From Alloalcanivorax mobilis (GTDB taxonomy: Bacteria; Pseudomonadota; Gammaproteobacteria; Pseudomonadales; Alcanivoracaceae): 40,866 bases of DNA. Location: the NCBI RefSeq assembly GCF_002864685.1, contig NZ_NMQZ01000046.1, positions 1 to 40,866 of the forward strand, given 5' to 3'. This document shows, piece by piece, positions 32,327-40,570 of the stretch. The notes under the pieces were generated by a model. That model saw only the letters and a list, made by a program, of their open reading frames with translations, made no database searches and had not been told where the DNA came from. A program made the position numbers and the translations under genes. The first letter of the stretch is position 1, and every line of letters starts with the position of its first letter.

Positions 32327-32455
32327 CTAAAGCTGCCAAAACCCGTGATCGTTACCGCCGAGGATATAAATCGCGAACTTACCGTGAGCAGCCTCATACG
32401 CTGTGCATACGGCGTCCACATCCTCGGATACGATCTCCAGATAGTGAACTTTCAT
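32327..32455 (-). pseudogene. VOC/glyoxalase-family gene with large in-frame internal deletion
   Basis: A 42-residue frame from ATG 32455 to TAG 32327 reads MKVHYLEIVSEDVDAVCTAY, EAAHG, then directly KFAIYILGGNDHGFWQL. The first part is the N-terminus and the second the C-terminus of VOC-family hydroxylase/glyoxalase-like proteins of about 115 residues. About 65-75 residues between are missing, with the frame retained. The remaining peptide cannot form the VOC fold. The preceding ABM gene overlaps its start by ATGA, so an intact two-gene operon existed before the deletion. Confidence 0.8.
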
Positions 32456-32733
32456 GGTCTCTCTCTTATCTCGTAATGCCGCTCCGCATTCACTGATATC
32501 CGTCCCCAGGCTGAATCACGGACACGTTCCTGGTGGCACTGAAACGCGGCCTTATCGACAAACTCCTCGTACACATCAAAGATGTTTTTGTGTTCAGCAC
32601 TTTGAATGACCTCAAATTTCAAACAGCCTTTTTCCTGGCGCGAGAGATCAATATGGGCTGGGAGGGCATCAATAACGCCCTTGAGATCCCCGTCGGGGAC
32701 AATAATCCGGCCCGCTAGGATTACTTTTCGCAT
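32452..32733 (-). CDS. Antibiotic biosynthesis monooxygenase (ABM) domain protein
   Basis: A 93-residue ABM-fold protein: VILAGRIIVPDGDLKGVIDA (about 4-23), LSRQEKGCLKFEVIQSAEHK and NIFDVYEEFVDKAAFQCHQE. The pattern of a strand, a GCLxFxV turn and ...xYExFxDxxAFxxHxE matches the YgiN/ABM family of small dimeric quinol monooxygenases or related. Substrate unknown. ATG 32733 was chosen over an upstream TTG. The stop overlaps the VOC-remnant start. Confidence 0.88.
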   Translation of the reverse strand: MRKVILAGRIIVPDGDLKGVIDALPAHIDLSRQEKGCLKFEVIQSAEHKNIFDVYEEFVDKAAFQCHQERVRDSAWGRISVNAERHYEIRERP

Positions 32734-32925
32734 CGCGCTGCTCTTTTTTAGTCCCGGCAATTAACCAGAAAGGTTAACCACTGACAATACGCCCCTTCAC
32801 CCGCACCGGGAAGAATTCCGCCCACGACTGTCCTGCCCATGAAAAAGCCGTTCCCCACCCTGCCCAGGGGCACCGCGCCGGGTCTATAGTGGGCGCATCA
32901 TTCGCAACAGAACGGATTGCCGGTT

Positions 32926-34104
32926 ATGAGCAACGGGAGAGAGTTCGACATTGTGGTGTACGGCGCCAGCGGCTTTACCGGCCGGCTGGTGGCGGAGTAT
33001 CTGCATCAGCAGTACGGCGCCGATGCCGACCTGAAGTGGGCCATGGCAGGCCGCAGCGAGGAAAAACTGAAAGCGGTGCGCGAGGAAATCGGTGTGCCGG
33101 ATTCGGTACCGCTGATCAGCGCCGACGCGGATCAACCGGCCACGCTGCAAGCTCTGGCGGCACGCACCCGCGTGGTGCTGACCACGGTGGGCCCGTACCA
33201 GCTTTACGGCGAGCCTCTGGTGGCCGCCTGCGCGGAGGCCGGCACCGATTACGTGGACCTGTGTGGCGAGCCGGCCTGGATGCGTCAGATGATCGACGCC
33301 CACGGCGACACCGCCAAACGAAGCGGCGCGCGCATCGTGTTTTCCTGCGGGTTCGACTCGATTCCCTTTGATCTGGGCGTTTTCTTTTTGCAGGAACACG
33401 CCAGAAAAACCCTGGGCGCCACCCTGCCCCGGGTCAAAGGCCGGGTGCGCAAAATGAAAGGCACTTTTTCCGGCGGCACCGCCGCCAGCCTCAAGGCGAC
33501 CCTGGCGGCGGCGAAAAAAGACCCGAAGATCTATCAGCTTCTGGTCGATCCGTTCGCGTTGACGCCCGGTTTTAGCGGCCCCAGCCAACCGGAGCCCAAA
33601 GAGCCCGAGTACGACGACCAGCTCAACACCTGGCTGGCACCGTTCGTGATGGCGGCCATCAACACCCGCAACGTTCACCGTTCCAATGCGTTGCTTGGCC
33701 ATCCCTACGGCGAAGACTTTGTCTACGATGAGATGGTCATCACCGGGCCCGGCGAGAAAGGCAAAGCCACCGCCGAGGCGGTCACCAATGACCGCTCCCT
33801 GGCCGGCGACAGCGCCCCCAAGCCGGGCGAAGGCCCGAGCAAGGAGGAACGCGACAACGGTTTCTACGATGTGCTGTTTATCGGTGAAAGCGCCGATGGC
33901 CAGATACTCAAGGCCAGCGTCGGTGGTGACCGCGACCCCGGTTACGGCTCCACCTCACGAATGATCACCGAAAGCGCGTTGTGTCTGTTGCGGGACGCCA
34001 CCGACACCCCCGGCGGCATCTGGACCACCGCCCCAGCCCTCGGCGACAGGTTGATCCGGCGTCTGCGGGACAACGCCGGGCTGACGTTCCAGATCGAGGA
34101 ATAG
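32926..34104 (+). CDS. Saccharopine dehydrogenase-like, trans-acting enoyl reductase family protein
   Basis: A 392-residue NAD(P)-dependent reductase. The dinucleotide motif IVVYGASGFTGRLVAEYL lies at about 8-25, followed by KWAMAGRSEEKL, TRVVLTTVGPYQLYGEPLVA, CAEAGTDYVDLCGEPAWMRQ and SCGFDSIPFDLGVFFLQEHA. These match the family related to mycobacterial trans-acting enoyl reductases and eukaryotic saccharopine dehydrogenase-like oxidoreductases. The substrate, probably a lipid or acyl chain, is inferred from family. The ATG 32926 is preferred over TTG 32917; the ribosome-binding site is weak. Intergenic 32,740-32,925 holds no gene. A heptamer element follows 7 bp after the stop. Confidence 0.9.
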   Translation: MSNGREFDIVVYGASGFTGRLVAEYLHQQYGADADLKWAMAGRSEEKLKAVREEIGVPDSVPLISADADQPATLQALAARTRVVLTTVGPYQLYGEPLVAACAEAGTDYVDLCGEPAWMRQMIDAHGDTAKRSGARIVFSCGFDSIPFDLGVFFLQEHARKTLGATLPRVKGRVRKMKGTFSGGTAASLKATLAAAKKDPKIYQLLVDPFALTPGFSGPSQPEPKEPEYDDQLNTWLAPFVMAAINTRNVHRSNALLGHPYGEDFVYDEMVITGPGEKGKATAEAVTNDRSLAGDSAPKPGEGPSKEERDNGFYDVLFIGESADGQILKASVGGDRDPGYGSTSRMITESALCLLRDATDTPGGIWTTAPALGDRLIRRLRDNAGLTFQIEE

Positions 34105-34111
34105 TTGCGTC

Positions 34112-34202
34112 AAAGGCGAAAGGCGAAAGGCGAAAGGCGAAAAAAACACGGTGCGTGATCGCTGTGTCTTCCATTTTCGACTTTCGGCCGTTCTCCGATT
34201 TC
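34112..34202. repeat. Heptamer inverted-repeat element 8 (GGCGAAA type)
   Basis: The left array is four perfect AAAGGCG units (34112-34139) and an A-run. The right side (34173-34202) holds ATTTTCG, ACTTTCG, GCCGTTC and TCCGATT, a degenerate set of 7-bp units complementary to CGAAAAT/CGAAAGT-like repeats. The core of about 30 bp has ACAC...GTGT symmetry (34146-34167). The element lies between two convergent stop codons and its right edge overlaps the lipoprotein stop. Confidence 0.75.
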
Positions 34203-34551
34203 AAGGCGCCAGCGTCACCGTCTCCGCATCGATCCAGCGCCCCTTATTCGCGGCGAAGTGAAAGGTGCCGGTGACGCTGACGCGCTCGCCGACATGATCG
34301 GCCACCCGCTCCATGGGCCGGATTTCCACCCGGTTCAGATCCTTATCCTCGACCCAGTAATGGCGCGGCTCGGCAAAGGTGCGCACCACCCCGGTGGTCA
34401 CCACCAGGGTATCCTGGTAGGTCTCGGGGTCACTGGCGAGCAAATGCAAAGGCGCCGCCTGCGGTGCCTCGGAATAATCGCAGCCGCCGAGCACCAGCAA
34501 GGCGAACAGGCCCATCATCAGAGGGTTCATGGCGCGGGCCCTGTCAGTCAT
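34201..34551 (-). CDS. Hypothetical lipoprotein, OB-fold-like
   Basis: A 116-residue protein with a lipoprotein signal (MMGLFALLVLGGC, lipobox LGGC, about residue 17-20). The mature part, LLASDPETYQDTLVVTTGVV, RTFAEPRHYWVEDKDLNRVE and VGERVSVTGTFHFAANKGRW, reads like a small OB-fold similar to other periplasmic nucleic-acid-binding-like domains. Function unknown. The ATG 34551 overlaps the upstream ABM stop (ATGA); an internal start (MNPLMMG) would also keep the signal peptide. Confidence 0.8.
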   Translation of the reverse strand: MTDRARAMNPLMMGLFALLVLGGCDYSEAPQAAPLHLLASDPETYQDTLVVTTGVVRTFAEPRHYWVEDKDLNRVEIRPMERVADHVGERVSVTGTFHFAANKGRWIDAETVTLAP

Positions 34552-34853
34552 GGCAACACCTGCCACTCCGGTTCATCGAATTCACCGACCACGGTGATCT
34601 CGCAGGTGCGTGCGTGTTTCTCCAGAATCGCCTTCACCTTTTCGCTGCGGGTGTCGTCCTTGGCGTCACGCAGTGCCTTGGATTCCCAATGGGCAATCGC
34701 CAGCAGCGTGTCCGGCTCGCCAATCTTGCGGTGCAAATAGGTCCCCAGCGCTCCCGGCGCCTGCTGGATGATCTCGCTGGCTTCAACCCAGGCCTGGGCG
34801 TATTGCTCCACGGTGTAGCCGTGTTTCATGCGCACTTCAAAAATAAATTTCAT
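34548..34853 (-). CDS. Antibiotic biosynthesis monooxygenase (ABM)-like small protein
   Basis: A 101-residue protein, MKFIFEVRMKHGYTVEQYAQ, AWVEASEIIQQAPGALGTYL, then DTLLAIAHWESKALRDAKDD. The ferredoxin-like pattern and W/H-rich strand LLAIAHWESKALRD fit the dimeric alpha-beta barrel ABM superfamily. No catalytic assignment is possible. It lies directly upstream of the lipoprotein gene with overlapping ATGA, and 21 bp downstream of the DUF2244 gene, with a CAGGAGACAGAG ribosome-binding site. Confidence 0.82.
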   Translation of the reverse strand: MKFIFEVRMKHGYTVEQYAQAWVEASEIIQQAPGALGTYLHRKIGEPDTLLAIAHWESKALRDAKDDTRSEKVKAILEKHARTCEITVVGEFDEPEWQVLP

Positions 34854-34874
34854 CTCTGTCTCCTGATCCGTGGC

Positions 34875-35381
34875 TTACCGGCCGGTCTCCCACCAACGGT
34901 CCGAGGTCTCCACCAGACCGGCGCCGAGCAGCGCGTGGCGCGCCTGCTCACGCCCCTCCGCGTTGAGAAAGTCCGCCACCGGCAATTGCAGCTGATCGTC
35001 TTTCAGCCAAAGCAACGCCAGGTGAAAATCATTGACCGGTTTGTTCACATGCAGATGCGCCTGGGGGCGCGTCAGAATCCATTCGCGCTGGGCGCTCTTG
35101 ATGCCGCGCCGGATCACCACTCGTTGCGGCTCAATGATAATCTGCTGGGAAAGGTAACTGAGGCGGTAACAGACGCGGTACATAAAGTACGCGACCAGGC
35201 CAAACTCCAGCCCGGCAAACGGCAGCACCAGCCACAAGCCGGCAGCGCTCCAACCGGCGGCGACCGCGAACACCGCCGTGGCCAGCAACAGCAAAAAGCG
35301 TTTGTTCTCGGGCCAGGTGGCGGACAGGTGCGGCGACAAGGTGACGATGGTCCCCCGCGCCGAGGTTTCAGTAACAACCAT
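34875..35381 (-). CDS. DUF2244 integral membrane protein
   Basis: A 168-residue protein with two adjacent membrane helices (about 28-46 LLLLATAVFAVAAGW and 48-66 GLWLVLPFAGLEFGLVAYF), then a cytoplasmic part with VIRRGIKSAQREWILTRPQA and AEGREQARHALLGAGL. This architecture matches DUF2244, often found beside cytochrome oxidase genes in proteobacteria, but no such genes are nearby. It likely heads a minus-strand operon with the ABM-like gene and lipoprotein. The segment 35382-35496 is the divergent promoter region shared with the next gene. Confidence 0.88.
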   Translation of the reverse strand: MVVTETSARGTIVTLSPHLSATWPENKRFLLLLATAVFAVAAGWSAAGLWLVLPFAGLEFGLVAYFMYRVCYRLSYLSQQIIIEPQRVVIRRGIKSAQREWILTRPQAHLHVNKPVNDFHLALLWLKDDQLQLPVADFLNAEGREQARHALLGAGLVETSDRWWETGR

Positions 35382-35496
35382 GAGCGGGCACTGATCTCCT
35401 CATCGGTCGGCCTTTCACCATAGCACAGCCTCGACGCGCTCATGCACCCGCGCCGCCAGCGCGTTAGCATGGGCCCAACGAAGCACGGAAACCCCT

Positions 35497-36594
35497 ATGG
35501 AACAGGTGGACACAGTAGTGATCGGCGCCGGCGTGGTTGGCCTGGCGGTGGCCCGGTCGATGGCGCGGGCCGGCGGTGACGTGGTGGTATTGGAAGCGGA
35601 GGCACGGTTCGGCGAGCACCTTTCCTCGCGCAACAGCGAGGTGATCCACGGCGGGCTGTACTATCCCCCGGGCTCGCTGAAAGCGGACACCTGCCTGCGC
35701 GGCAACGCCCTGCTGTACCAGTACTGCGCCGCCCGTGGCATCGCCCATCGCCGCTGCGGCAAGCTGGTGGTGGCGGGCCCGGGCCAGCAGCCGCAACTGC
35801 AGGCCCTGTATGACAACGCTCTGGCCGCCGGTGCTCGTGATTTGAGTTTCAAGAGTGCCGCCTGGCTGGGCCGCGAGGAACCCTGGCTCAGCGGCGCCCA
35901 GGCTCTGCACAGCACCCACAGCGGCATCGTCGACAGCCACGCCCTGATGGCGTCGCTGGCCCGCGACGCCGAAGACGCCGGCGCCGTGCTCTGCCTGCGT
36001 CACCGGGTCAGCGCAATCGGCTGCGAATCTCACCGTTTCACTCTGCGTGTCACGCATGCGGAGGGCGAGTTCGACCTGCGCGCGCAAACGTTGATCAATG
36101 CCGCCGGCCTGGCGGCGGTGCCTCTGGTGAAGCGGATGCAAGGGTTTCCCCGGCGGTACTGTCCCGAGCAGCGTTTCGCCAAGGGCAACTATTTCCGGCT
36201 GGCCGGCGCCAGCCCCAGCCGGCGGCTGATCTATCCGCTCCCGGAAGCCCATGGGCTCGGCGTGCACCTGACCGTGGACCTGGCCGGCAAGGCGCGCTTC
36301 GGCCCGGACGTGCAGTGGGTCGAGACGCCCGACTACCAGGTCGACGAGCAGCGCCAGGGCGCCTTCGAAACCGCCATCCGCCGTTACTGGCCGGCCTTGC
36401 CCGCCGCTAAACTGCACCCGGACTACGCCGGCGTGCGCCCCAAACTGATCATCGATGACCAGCCGCACACGGACTTTCTGATCCAGGACAGCCGCCACCA
36501 CGGCGTCGCCGGCCTGATCAACCTGCTGGGCATCGAATCCCCCGGCCTCACCGCCGCCCTCGCCCTCGCCGAACGAATAACCGAACAAACCTGA
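35497..36594 (+). CDS. FAD-dependent oxidoreductase, L-2-hydroxyglutarate dehydrogenase-like
   Basis: A 365-residue flavoprotein. VVIGAGVVGLAVARSMARAG (about 7-26) is the FAD-binding motif, followed by VVVLEAEARFGEHLSSRNSE, VIHGGLYYPPGSLKADTCLR and CGKLVVAGPG. SSRNSEVIHGGLYYP is diagnostic of the LhgO/L2HGDH group, whose members oxidise L-2-hydroxyglutarate to 2-oxoglutarate, here probably delivering electrons to quinone. HYP-like C-terminal DYAGVRPKLIIDD and LINLLGIESPGLTAALALAE complete it. Substrate is inferred by family. The ribosome-binding site is not strong. Confidence 0.9.
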   Translation: MEQVDTVVIGAGVVGLAVARSMARAGGDVVVLEAEARFGEHLSSRNSEVIHGGLYYPPGSLKADTCLRGNALLYQYCAARGIAHRRCGKLVVAGPGQQPQLQALYDNALAAGARDLSFKSAAWLGREEPWLSGAQALHSTHSGIVDSHALMASLARDAEDAGAVLCLRHRVSAIGCESHRFTLRVTHAEGEFDLRAQTLINAAGLAAVPLVKRMQGFPRRYCPEQRFAKGNYFRLAGASPSRRLIYPLPEAHGLGVHLTVDLAGKARFGPDVQWVETPDYQVDEQRQGAFETAIRRYWPALPAAKLHPDYAGVRPKLIIDDQPHTDFLIQDSRHHGVAGLINLLGIESPGLTAALALAERITEQT

Positions 36595-36630
36595 ACATCA
36601 CAAAGCGCGACGCAGGATTCGCAGCGCCCC

Positions 36631-36658
36631 ACTGAAAACTGAACACTGAACACTGATT
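36631..36658. repeat. Heptamer array 9 (ACTGAAC type), single arm
   Basis: Four tandem 7-bp units, ACTGAAA, ACTGAAC, ACTGAAC, ACTGATT, lie between two convergent genes, ending 10 bp before the Anbu stop codon. I could not find a matching inverted array nearby. The unit is the complement of the GTTCAGT array at the end of the window. Confidence 0.8.
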
Positions 36659-36668
36659 CTCCGCGCCT

Positions 36669-37388
36669 CTACCATTCCATCTCCGGCAAGGTATGGAACA
36701 GATTACGCAAACCCTGCGACCAGGCTTCACCGAGCGCGTGAAAGCTCTGGTGGTGCTCGTCCACGTTGAAATGGTGCTCGTCGGTGTAGCTGTCGCGGTG
36801 ATAGCGCAGCACGTCCAGAGGCAGCCCCACCGAGAGGTTGGAACGGATGGTGGAATCGATACTGAGCAAGGCGCATTTGATTGCCTGGTCCAACGGCATG
36901 TCCTGATCCACCACGCGGTCCAGAATCGGCTTGCCGTATTTGGTCTCGCCAATCTGGAAATACGGGGTGTCCGGGGTGCATTCGATAAAGTTGCCCTCCG
37001 GATAGACCAGGAACAGGCGCGGTGGCTCGCCGCGAATCTGCCCGCCAATGATAAAACTGCTGCCGAAGTCCACGTTACCCTGGCTCAGGCCGCCGTCGCG
37101 GCTGACCACCTCCCTTCCTGTGGCGCCGACGATGGCGGCCACGTCGTATAAAGAGTGGGCGGTGAACAGATTGGGGTGGCGGCTGTTCAGCCGCATGCGC
37201 ATCAGGCTCAGCACGCTCTGGGTGGTGGCGAGATTACCGGCGGTCATCATCACGATCACCCGCTCACCGGGCACCACGAATTTGTGCAGTTTTCGGAACG
37301 TGGCGATCTGGTCGACGCCGGCGTTGGTGCGTGAATCCGCCGCGAACACCAGGCCCGCCTTCAGGCACATGGCCACGCAATAGGTCAT
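36669..37388 (-). CDS. Anbu-type proteasome-like peptidase
   Basis: A 239-residue bacterial proteasome homologue (ancestral beta-subunit type). The N-terminus MTYCVAMCLKAGLVFAADSR, then TNAGVDQIATFRKLHKF matches Anbu, with Thr2 becoming the N-terminal nucleophile after methionine removal. DFGSSFIIGGQIRGEPPRLF and YFQIGETKYGKPILDRVVD follow. The start at ATG 37388 is fixed by the nucleophile; upstream frame is spurious. It belongs to the operon of an ATP-grasp protein, alpha-E protein and transglutaminase-like protein. The substrate of Anbu is unsettled; comparative work predicted roles in a peptide modification/degradation pathway. Confidence 0.94.
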   Translation of the reverse strand: MTYCVAMCLKAGLVFAADSRTNAGVDQIATFRKLHKFVVPGERVIVMMTAGNLATTQSVLSLMRMRLNSRHPNLFTAHSLYDVAAIVGATGREVVSRDGGLSQGNVDFGSSFIIGGQIRGEPPRLFLVYPEGNFIECTPDTPYFQIGETKYGKPILDRVVDQDMPLDQAIKCALLSIDSTIRSNLSVGLPLDVLRYHRDSYTDEHHFNVDEHHQSFHALGEAWSQGLRNLFHTLPEMEW

Positions 37389-37419
37389 AACCGATACTCC
37401 GCGCCGGGCGCGTGTTGTC

Positions 37420-38217
37420 TCACTGATGATCGACGCCGGGATTCTGGCTGACCCGGGCCACCGCCTTGAGCGATTCGATGCCGCCTCCGAAACGCACCCC
37501 GCGCACCGGGCAGGCGTCCATGTAATCCAGCCCCACCGCCAGCTTAAGATGACGGCGCGGCAGGCGGGTCTGGTTGGTGATGTCGAAGGTGTGCCAGCCA
37601 TCTTCGTGCCAGACCTCCGCCCAGGCGTGGCTGGCCACGTGCTCGGAATCGTCGGTGTAAAGATACCCGCTTACATAGCGCGCCGGTATGCCCAGCACAC
37701 GGCAGCAGCTCAGAAACACATGGGTGTGGTCCTGACACACCCCCTGCCCGCCGGCGAACGCGGTGATCGCGTCGCTGCCGGAATCGGTGACGCCGGCGGT
37801 GAAAGGCATCCGTTGCAGGATCGATTCGCTCAGCGTTTCCAGGCGTTCCAGCACCGGGCTGCCACGGTGCGCCTCGGCCAGGTCGACCAGGCCGGCGTCA
37901 GGGCGCGTCAAGGGTGAGAAGCGGCTGAACACCAACGGCGAAAGCCGCACGTCATCGTCCTCGCCATCCTCATCGATGATCTCAACCTGGCCGCGCGCGG
38001 TCAGCTCAATGCTCTGGTGCGGCTGATCCAGCGTCAGCACATGCAGAATGTTGTCGAAGCTGTCCGAGGCGCGCGCCGCCTGTTCGGGCAAATCCAGTTG
38101 CCAATGGAGAATGCGCTGGCGCGGCGACGGGCGCGGTGTGAGTCGCAAGTACTGGGTACTGTGGCGCACTGGTTCGGAGTAACGGTATTCAGTGCTGTGA
38201 CGAATCGACAACTTCAT
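37420..38217 (-). CDS. Transglutaminase-like cysteine protease family protein
   Basis: A 265-residue protein with the bacterial transglutaminase N-terminal beta domain (IRHSTEYRYSEPVRHSTQYL, LRLTPRP) and the core domain. The catalytic triad positions are visible: Cys161 in GQGVCQDHTHVFLSCCR, His197 in SHAWAEVW, and Asp212 in FDITNQTR. Members hydrolyse peptide or isopeptide amide bonds. It overlaps the alpha-E gene start/stop by 4 bp and precedes the Anbu peptidase by 31 bp, so the four genes act as one operon. Confidence 0.94.
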   Translation of the reverse strand: MKLSIRHSTEYRYSEPVRHSTQYLRLTPRPSPRQRILHWQLDLPEQAARASDSFDNILHVLTLDQPHQSIELTARGQVEIIDEDGEDDDVRLSPLVFSRFSPLTRPDAGLVDLAEAHRGSPVLERLETLSESILQRMPFTAGVTDSGSDAITAFAGGQGVCQDHTHVFLSCCRVLGIPARYVSGYLYTDDSEHVASHAWAEVWHEDGWHTFDITNQTRLPRRHLKLAVGLDYMDACPVRGVRFGGGIESLKAVARVSQNPGVDHQ

Positions 38218-39140
38218 ACGACCTCCAGATATTCCTCGCGGATGGTGTCCGCCAGTTCGTTAACGCGGCGCAGAAAATCGGTCAGGTATTCGTGCAACCC
38301 GATTTCCACGATGTGCTGCAGATCGCCATATTGCAGGCGCGCGAACTGCACCGCCGCCAGCCGTTTCGATTGCAGCCCGGCCTGCCCCTCAATGGCCGGC
38401 AACAACTCGCAGAGCATTTGCATGCAAGAGTGCAGCGAGCGCGGCACCTCGGGCCGCAGAATCAGCAACTCCGCGACTCGCTCGGCGTTGATCGTTTCGC
38501 TGTAGATTTCCCGATAGGCTTCGTAGGCGCCCACCGAGCGCAGCAGTGCGTGCCAGCGGTAGAAGTCCACGGCGGTGTCGCCGGCCAGGCTGTTCTGGTG
38601 TTTCACATCAAGAATGCGCGCGGTGTTGTCGGCCCGCTCGATAAAGGTGCCCAGGCGCAGAAACCGAAAGGCGTCGCTGCGCATCACGGTGCCGTAGGTC
38701 GCGCCCCGAAACAGGTGCGAGCGGTTCTTCACCCAGTCAAAGAAACTGGTGGCGCCGTAGCCATCCAGGCCCAGCTCACGAATATCGCGCAGCTCCAGCC
38801 AGGTACTGTTGATGCTTTCCCACATCTCAGCGGTGATTTTTCCGCGCACCGCGTGGGCGTTTTCCCGGGCCGAGCGCAGGCAGTGAAAAATGCTGCCCGG
38901 GTTGCTTTCGTCCAGCGTGAAGAAATGCATCACCTGGTTGACTTGAATTTCGCCGTACTTTTCCCGGTACAGCTCCAGCCCGCCGGTGATGATCAGTGGC
39001 GCGCTGATCTCGTCGCGCGCATCCACCGCGAACGGGATCAACGACAGGTTCCAGGCCACGTCCAGCATGCGTGCGATGTTTTCCGCGCGCTCGATAAAGC
39101 GCGACAACCAGTACAGCTCGGCGGCGGTGCGGCTCAGCAT
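38214..39140 (-). CDS. Alpha-E domain-containing protein (COG2307)
   Basis: A 308-residue, largely helical protein with the family opening MLSRTAAELYWLSRFIERAE, NIARMLDV, and a second ER-motif LRLGTFIERADNTARILDVK (about 180-200). TEMWESINSTWLELRDI and LHSCMQMLCELLPAI are also typical. Alpha-E proteins occur almost always beside circularly permuted ATP-grasp proteins and are thought to act with them in making or moving a peptide-like product. The start overlaps the ATP-grasp stop by a few bases, and its stop overlaps the transglutaminase start. Confidence 0.95.
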   Translation of the reverse strand: MLSRTAAELYWLSRFIERAENIARMLDVAWNLSLIPFAVDARDEISAPLIITGGLELYREKYGEIQVNQVMHFFTLDESNPGSIFHCLRSARENAHAVRGKITAEMWESINSTWLELRDIRELGLDGYGATSFFDWVKNRSHLFRGATYGTVMRSDAFRFLRLGTFIERADNTARILDVKHQNSLAGDTAVDFYRWHALLRSVGAYEAYREIYSETINAERVAELLILRPEVPRSLHSCMQMLCELLPAIEGQAGLQSKRLAAVQFARLQYGDLQHIVEIGLHEYLTDFLRRVNELADTIREEYLEVV

Positions 39141-40570
39141 GGCGCATTCTCCAGAACCCAGGTGTCCTTGGTGCCGCCGCCCTGGGAAGAATTCACCACC
39201 AGAGAGCCCGCCGTCATCGCCACCCGGGTCAGCCCGCCGGGCACCAGCCGGATGTCCGGACCGCTGAGCACGAACGGCCGCAGATCAATGTGCCGGGGCG
39301 CGATGCCCTGCTCCACGAACACCGGACACGACGACAACGACAACGTCGGCTGGGCAATGTAGTTGTCCGGCCGCGCGCGCACGCGATCACGGAACGATTC
39401 GATCTCGGCGGCGCTCGCCGCCGGCCCCACCAGCATGCCGTAGCCTCCGGCGCCATGGACTTCCTTGACCACCATTTCCGAGAGGTGCTCGAGCACGTAG
39501 GCCAGATCTTCCGCCTTGCGGCACTGCCAGGTGGGCACGTTCGCCAACATCGGTTCTTCGTCCAGGTAGAAGCGGATCATCGCCGGCACATAGGGGTAGA
39601 TCGACTTGTCGTCCGCCACCCCGGTGCCCACCGCGTTGGCGAGCACCACATTGCCCTGGCGGTACACCGACAGCAGGCCGGGCACGCCGAGCATGGAATC
39701 GGCGCGGAACGCCAGGGGGTCCAGGTAATCGTCATCAATGCGCCGATAGATCACATCGACCCGTTGTGGGCCGGCGGTGGTGCGCATATAGACAAACCCG
39801 TCCTTGACGAACAGATCGGCGCCCTCGACCAGCTCAATGCCCATTTGCTGGGCCAGAAAGGCGTGTTCGAAATAGGCGCTGTTGAAACGCCCCGGGGTGA
39901 GCAGCACCACGCTCGGGTTGGCCACCACGCTGCCCTGTTGCAGGGTCTCCAGCAACAGCGACGGATAGTGCTCCACCGGCGCCACCGATTGATGGCTGAA
40001 CAACTCGGGAAACAGGCGCATCATCATGCGCCGGTTCTCGATCATGTAGCTGACCCCGGAGGGTGTGCGCAGGTTGTCCTCCAGCACATGCCAGGTGCCT
40101 TCGCCATCGCGGATCAGATCCACCCCACTGATCTGCGAATAGATCTGATTATGCAGATCCACGTTCTGCATGCAGGGCTGATACTGGGCGTTGCCAAAGA
40201 TCTGCTCGGCGGGCACCCGGCCATCACGGATGATCAACTGCTCATGGTAAATATCGTGCAGAAAACAATTGAGCGCGCGCACCCGCTGGATCACGCCCTG
40301 CTCCAGGCGCCGCCATTCGTCGCCGGGAATAATGCGCGGCAGGGTATCAAAGGGAATCAGCCTTTCGGTGCCGCTTTCCTCGCCATACACATTGAAGGTG
40401 ATACCGACGCGGTGAAACCGCAGTTCGGCTTCCTTGCGTTTGCGCATCAGCACATCACCGGTCTGGCCGAGCAACCATTGGTGATAGCTGCGGTAATGGG
40501 AGCGCACCTGACCCGCGGGCAACAACATCTCATCGAATCCGGATACCTCCGGCAAGGACAACGATCGCAT
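39134..40570 (-). CDS. Circularly permuted type 2 ATP-grasp protein (COG2308)
   Basis: A 478-residue predicted ATP-dependent amide ligase. The family signatures are RFHRVGITFNVYGEESGTER, LIPFDTLPRIIPGDEWRRLE, GVIQRVRALNCFLHDIYHEQ, VDLIRDGEGTWHVLEDNLRT, PSGVSYMIENRR and VKEVHGAGGYGMLVGPAAS. ATG 40570 with an AGGGA site is preferred to an upstream in-frame TTG. First gene of the four-gene minus operon with alpha-E, transglutaminase and Anbu, a set proposed to ligate and later cleave a peptide tag or metabolite; the product is unknown. Confidence 0.94.
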   Translation of the reverse strand: MRSLSLPEVSGFDEMLLPAGQVRSHYRSYHQWLLGQTGDVLMRKRKEAELRFHRVGITFNVYGEESGTERLIPFDTLPRIIPGDEWRRLEQGVIQRVRALNCFLHDIYHEQLIIRDGRVPAEQIFGNAQYQPCMQNVDLHNQIYSQISGVDLIRDGEGTWHVLEDNLRTPSGVSYMIENRRMMMRLFPELFSHQSVAPVEHYPSLLLETLQQGSVVANPSVVLLTPGRFNSAYFEHAFLAQQMGIELVEGADLFVKDGFVYMRTTAGPQRVDVIYRRIDDDYLDPLAFRADSMLGVPGLLSVYRQGNVVLANAVGTGVADDKSIYPYVPAMIRFYLDEEPMLANVPTWQCRKAEDLAYVLEHLSEMVVKEVHGAGGYGMLVGPAASAAEIESFRDRVRARPDNYIAQPTLSLSSCPVFVEQGIAPRHIDLRPFVLSGPDIRLVPGGLTRVAMTAGSLVVNSSQGGGTKDTWVLENAPC

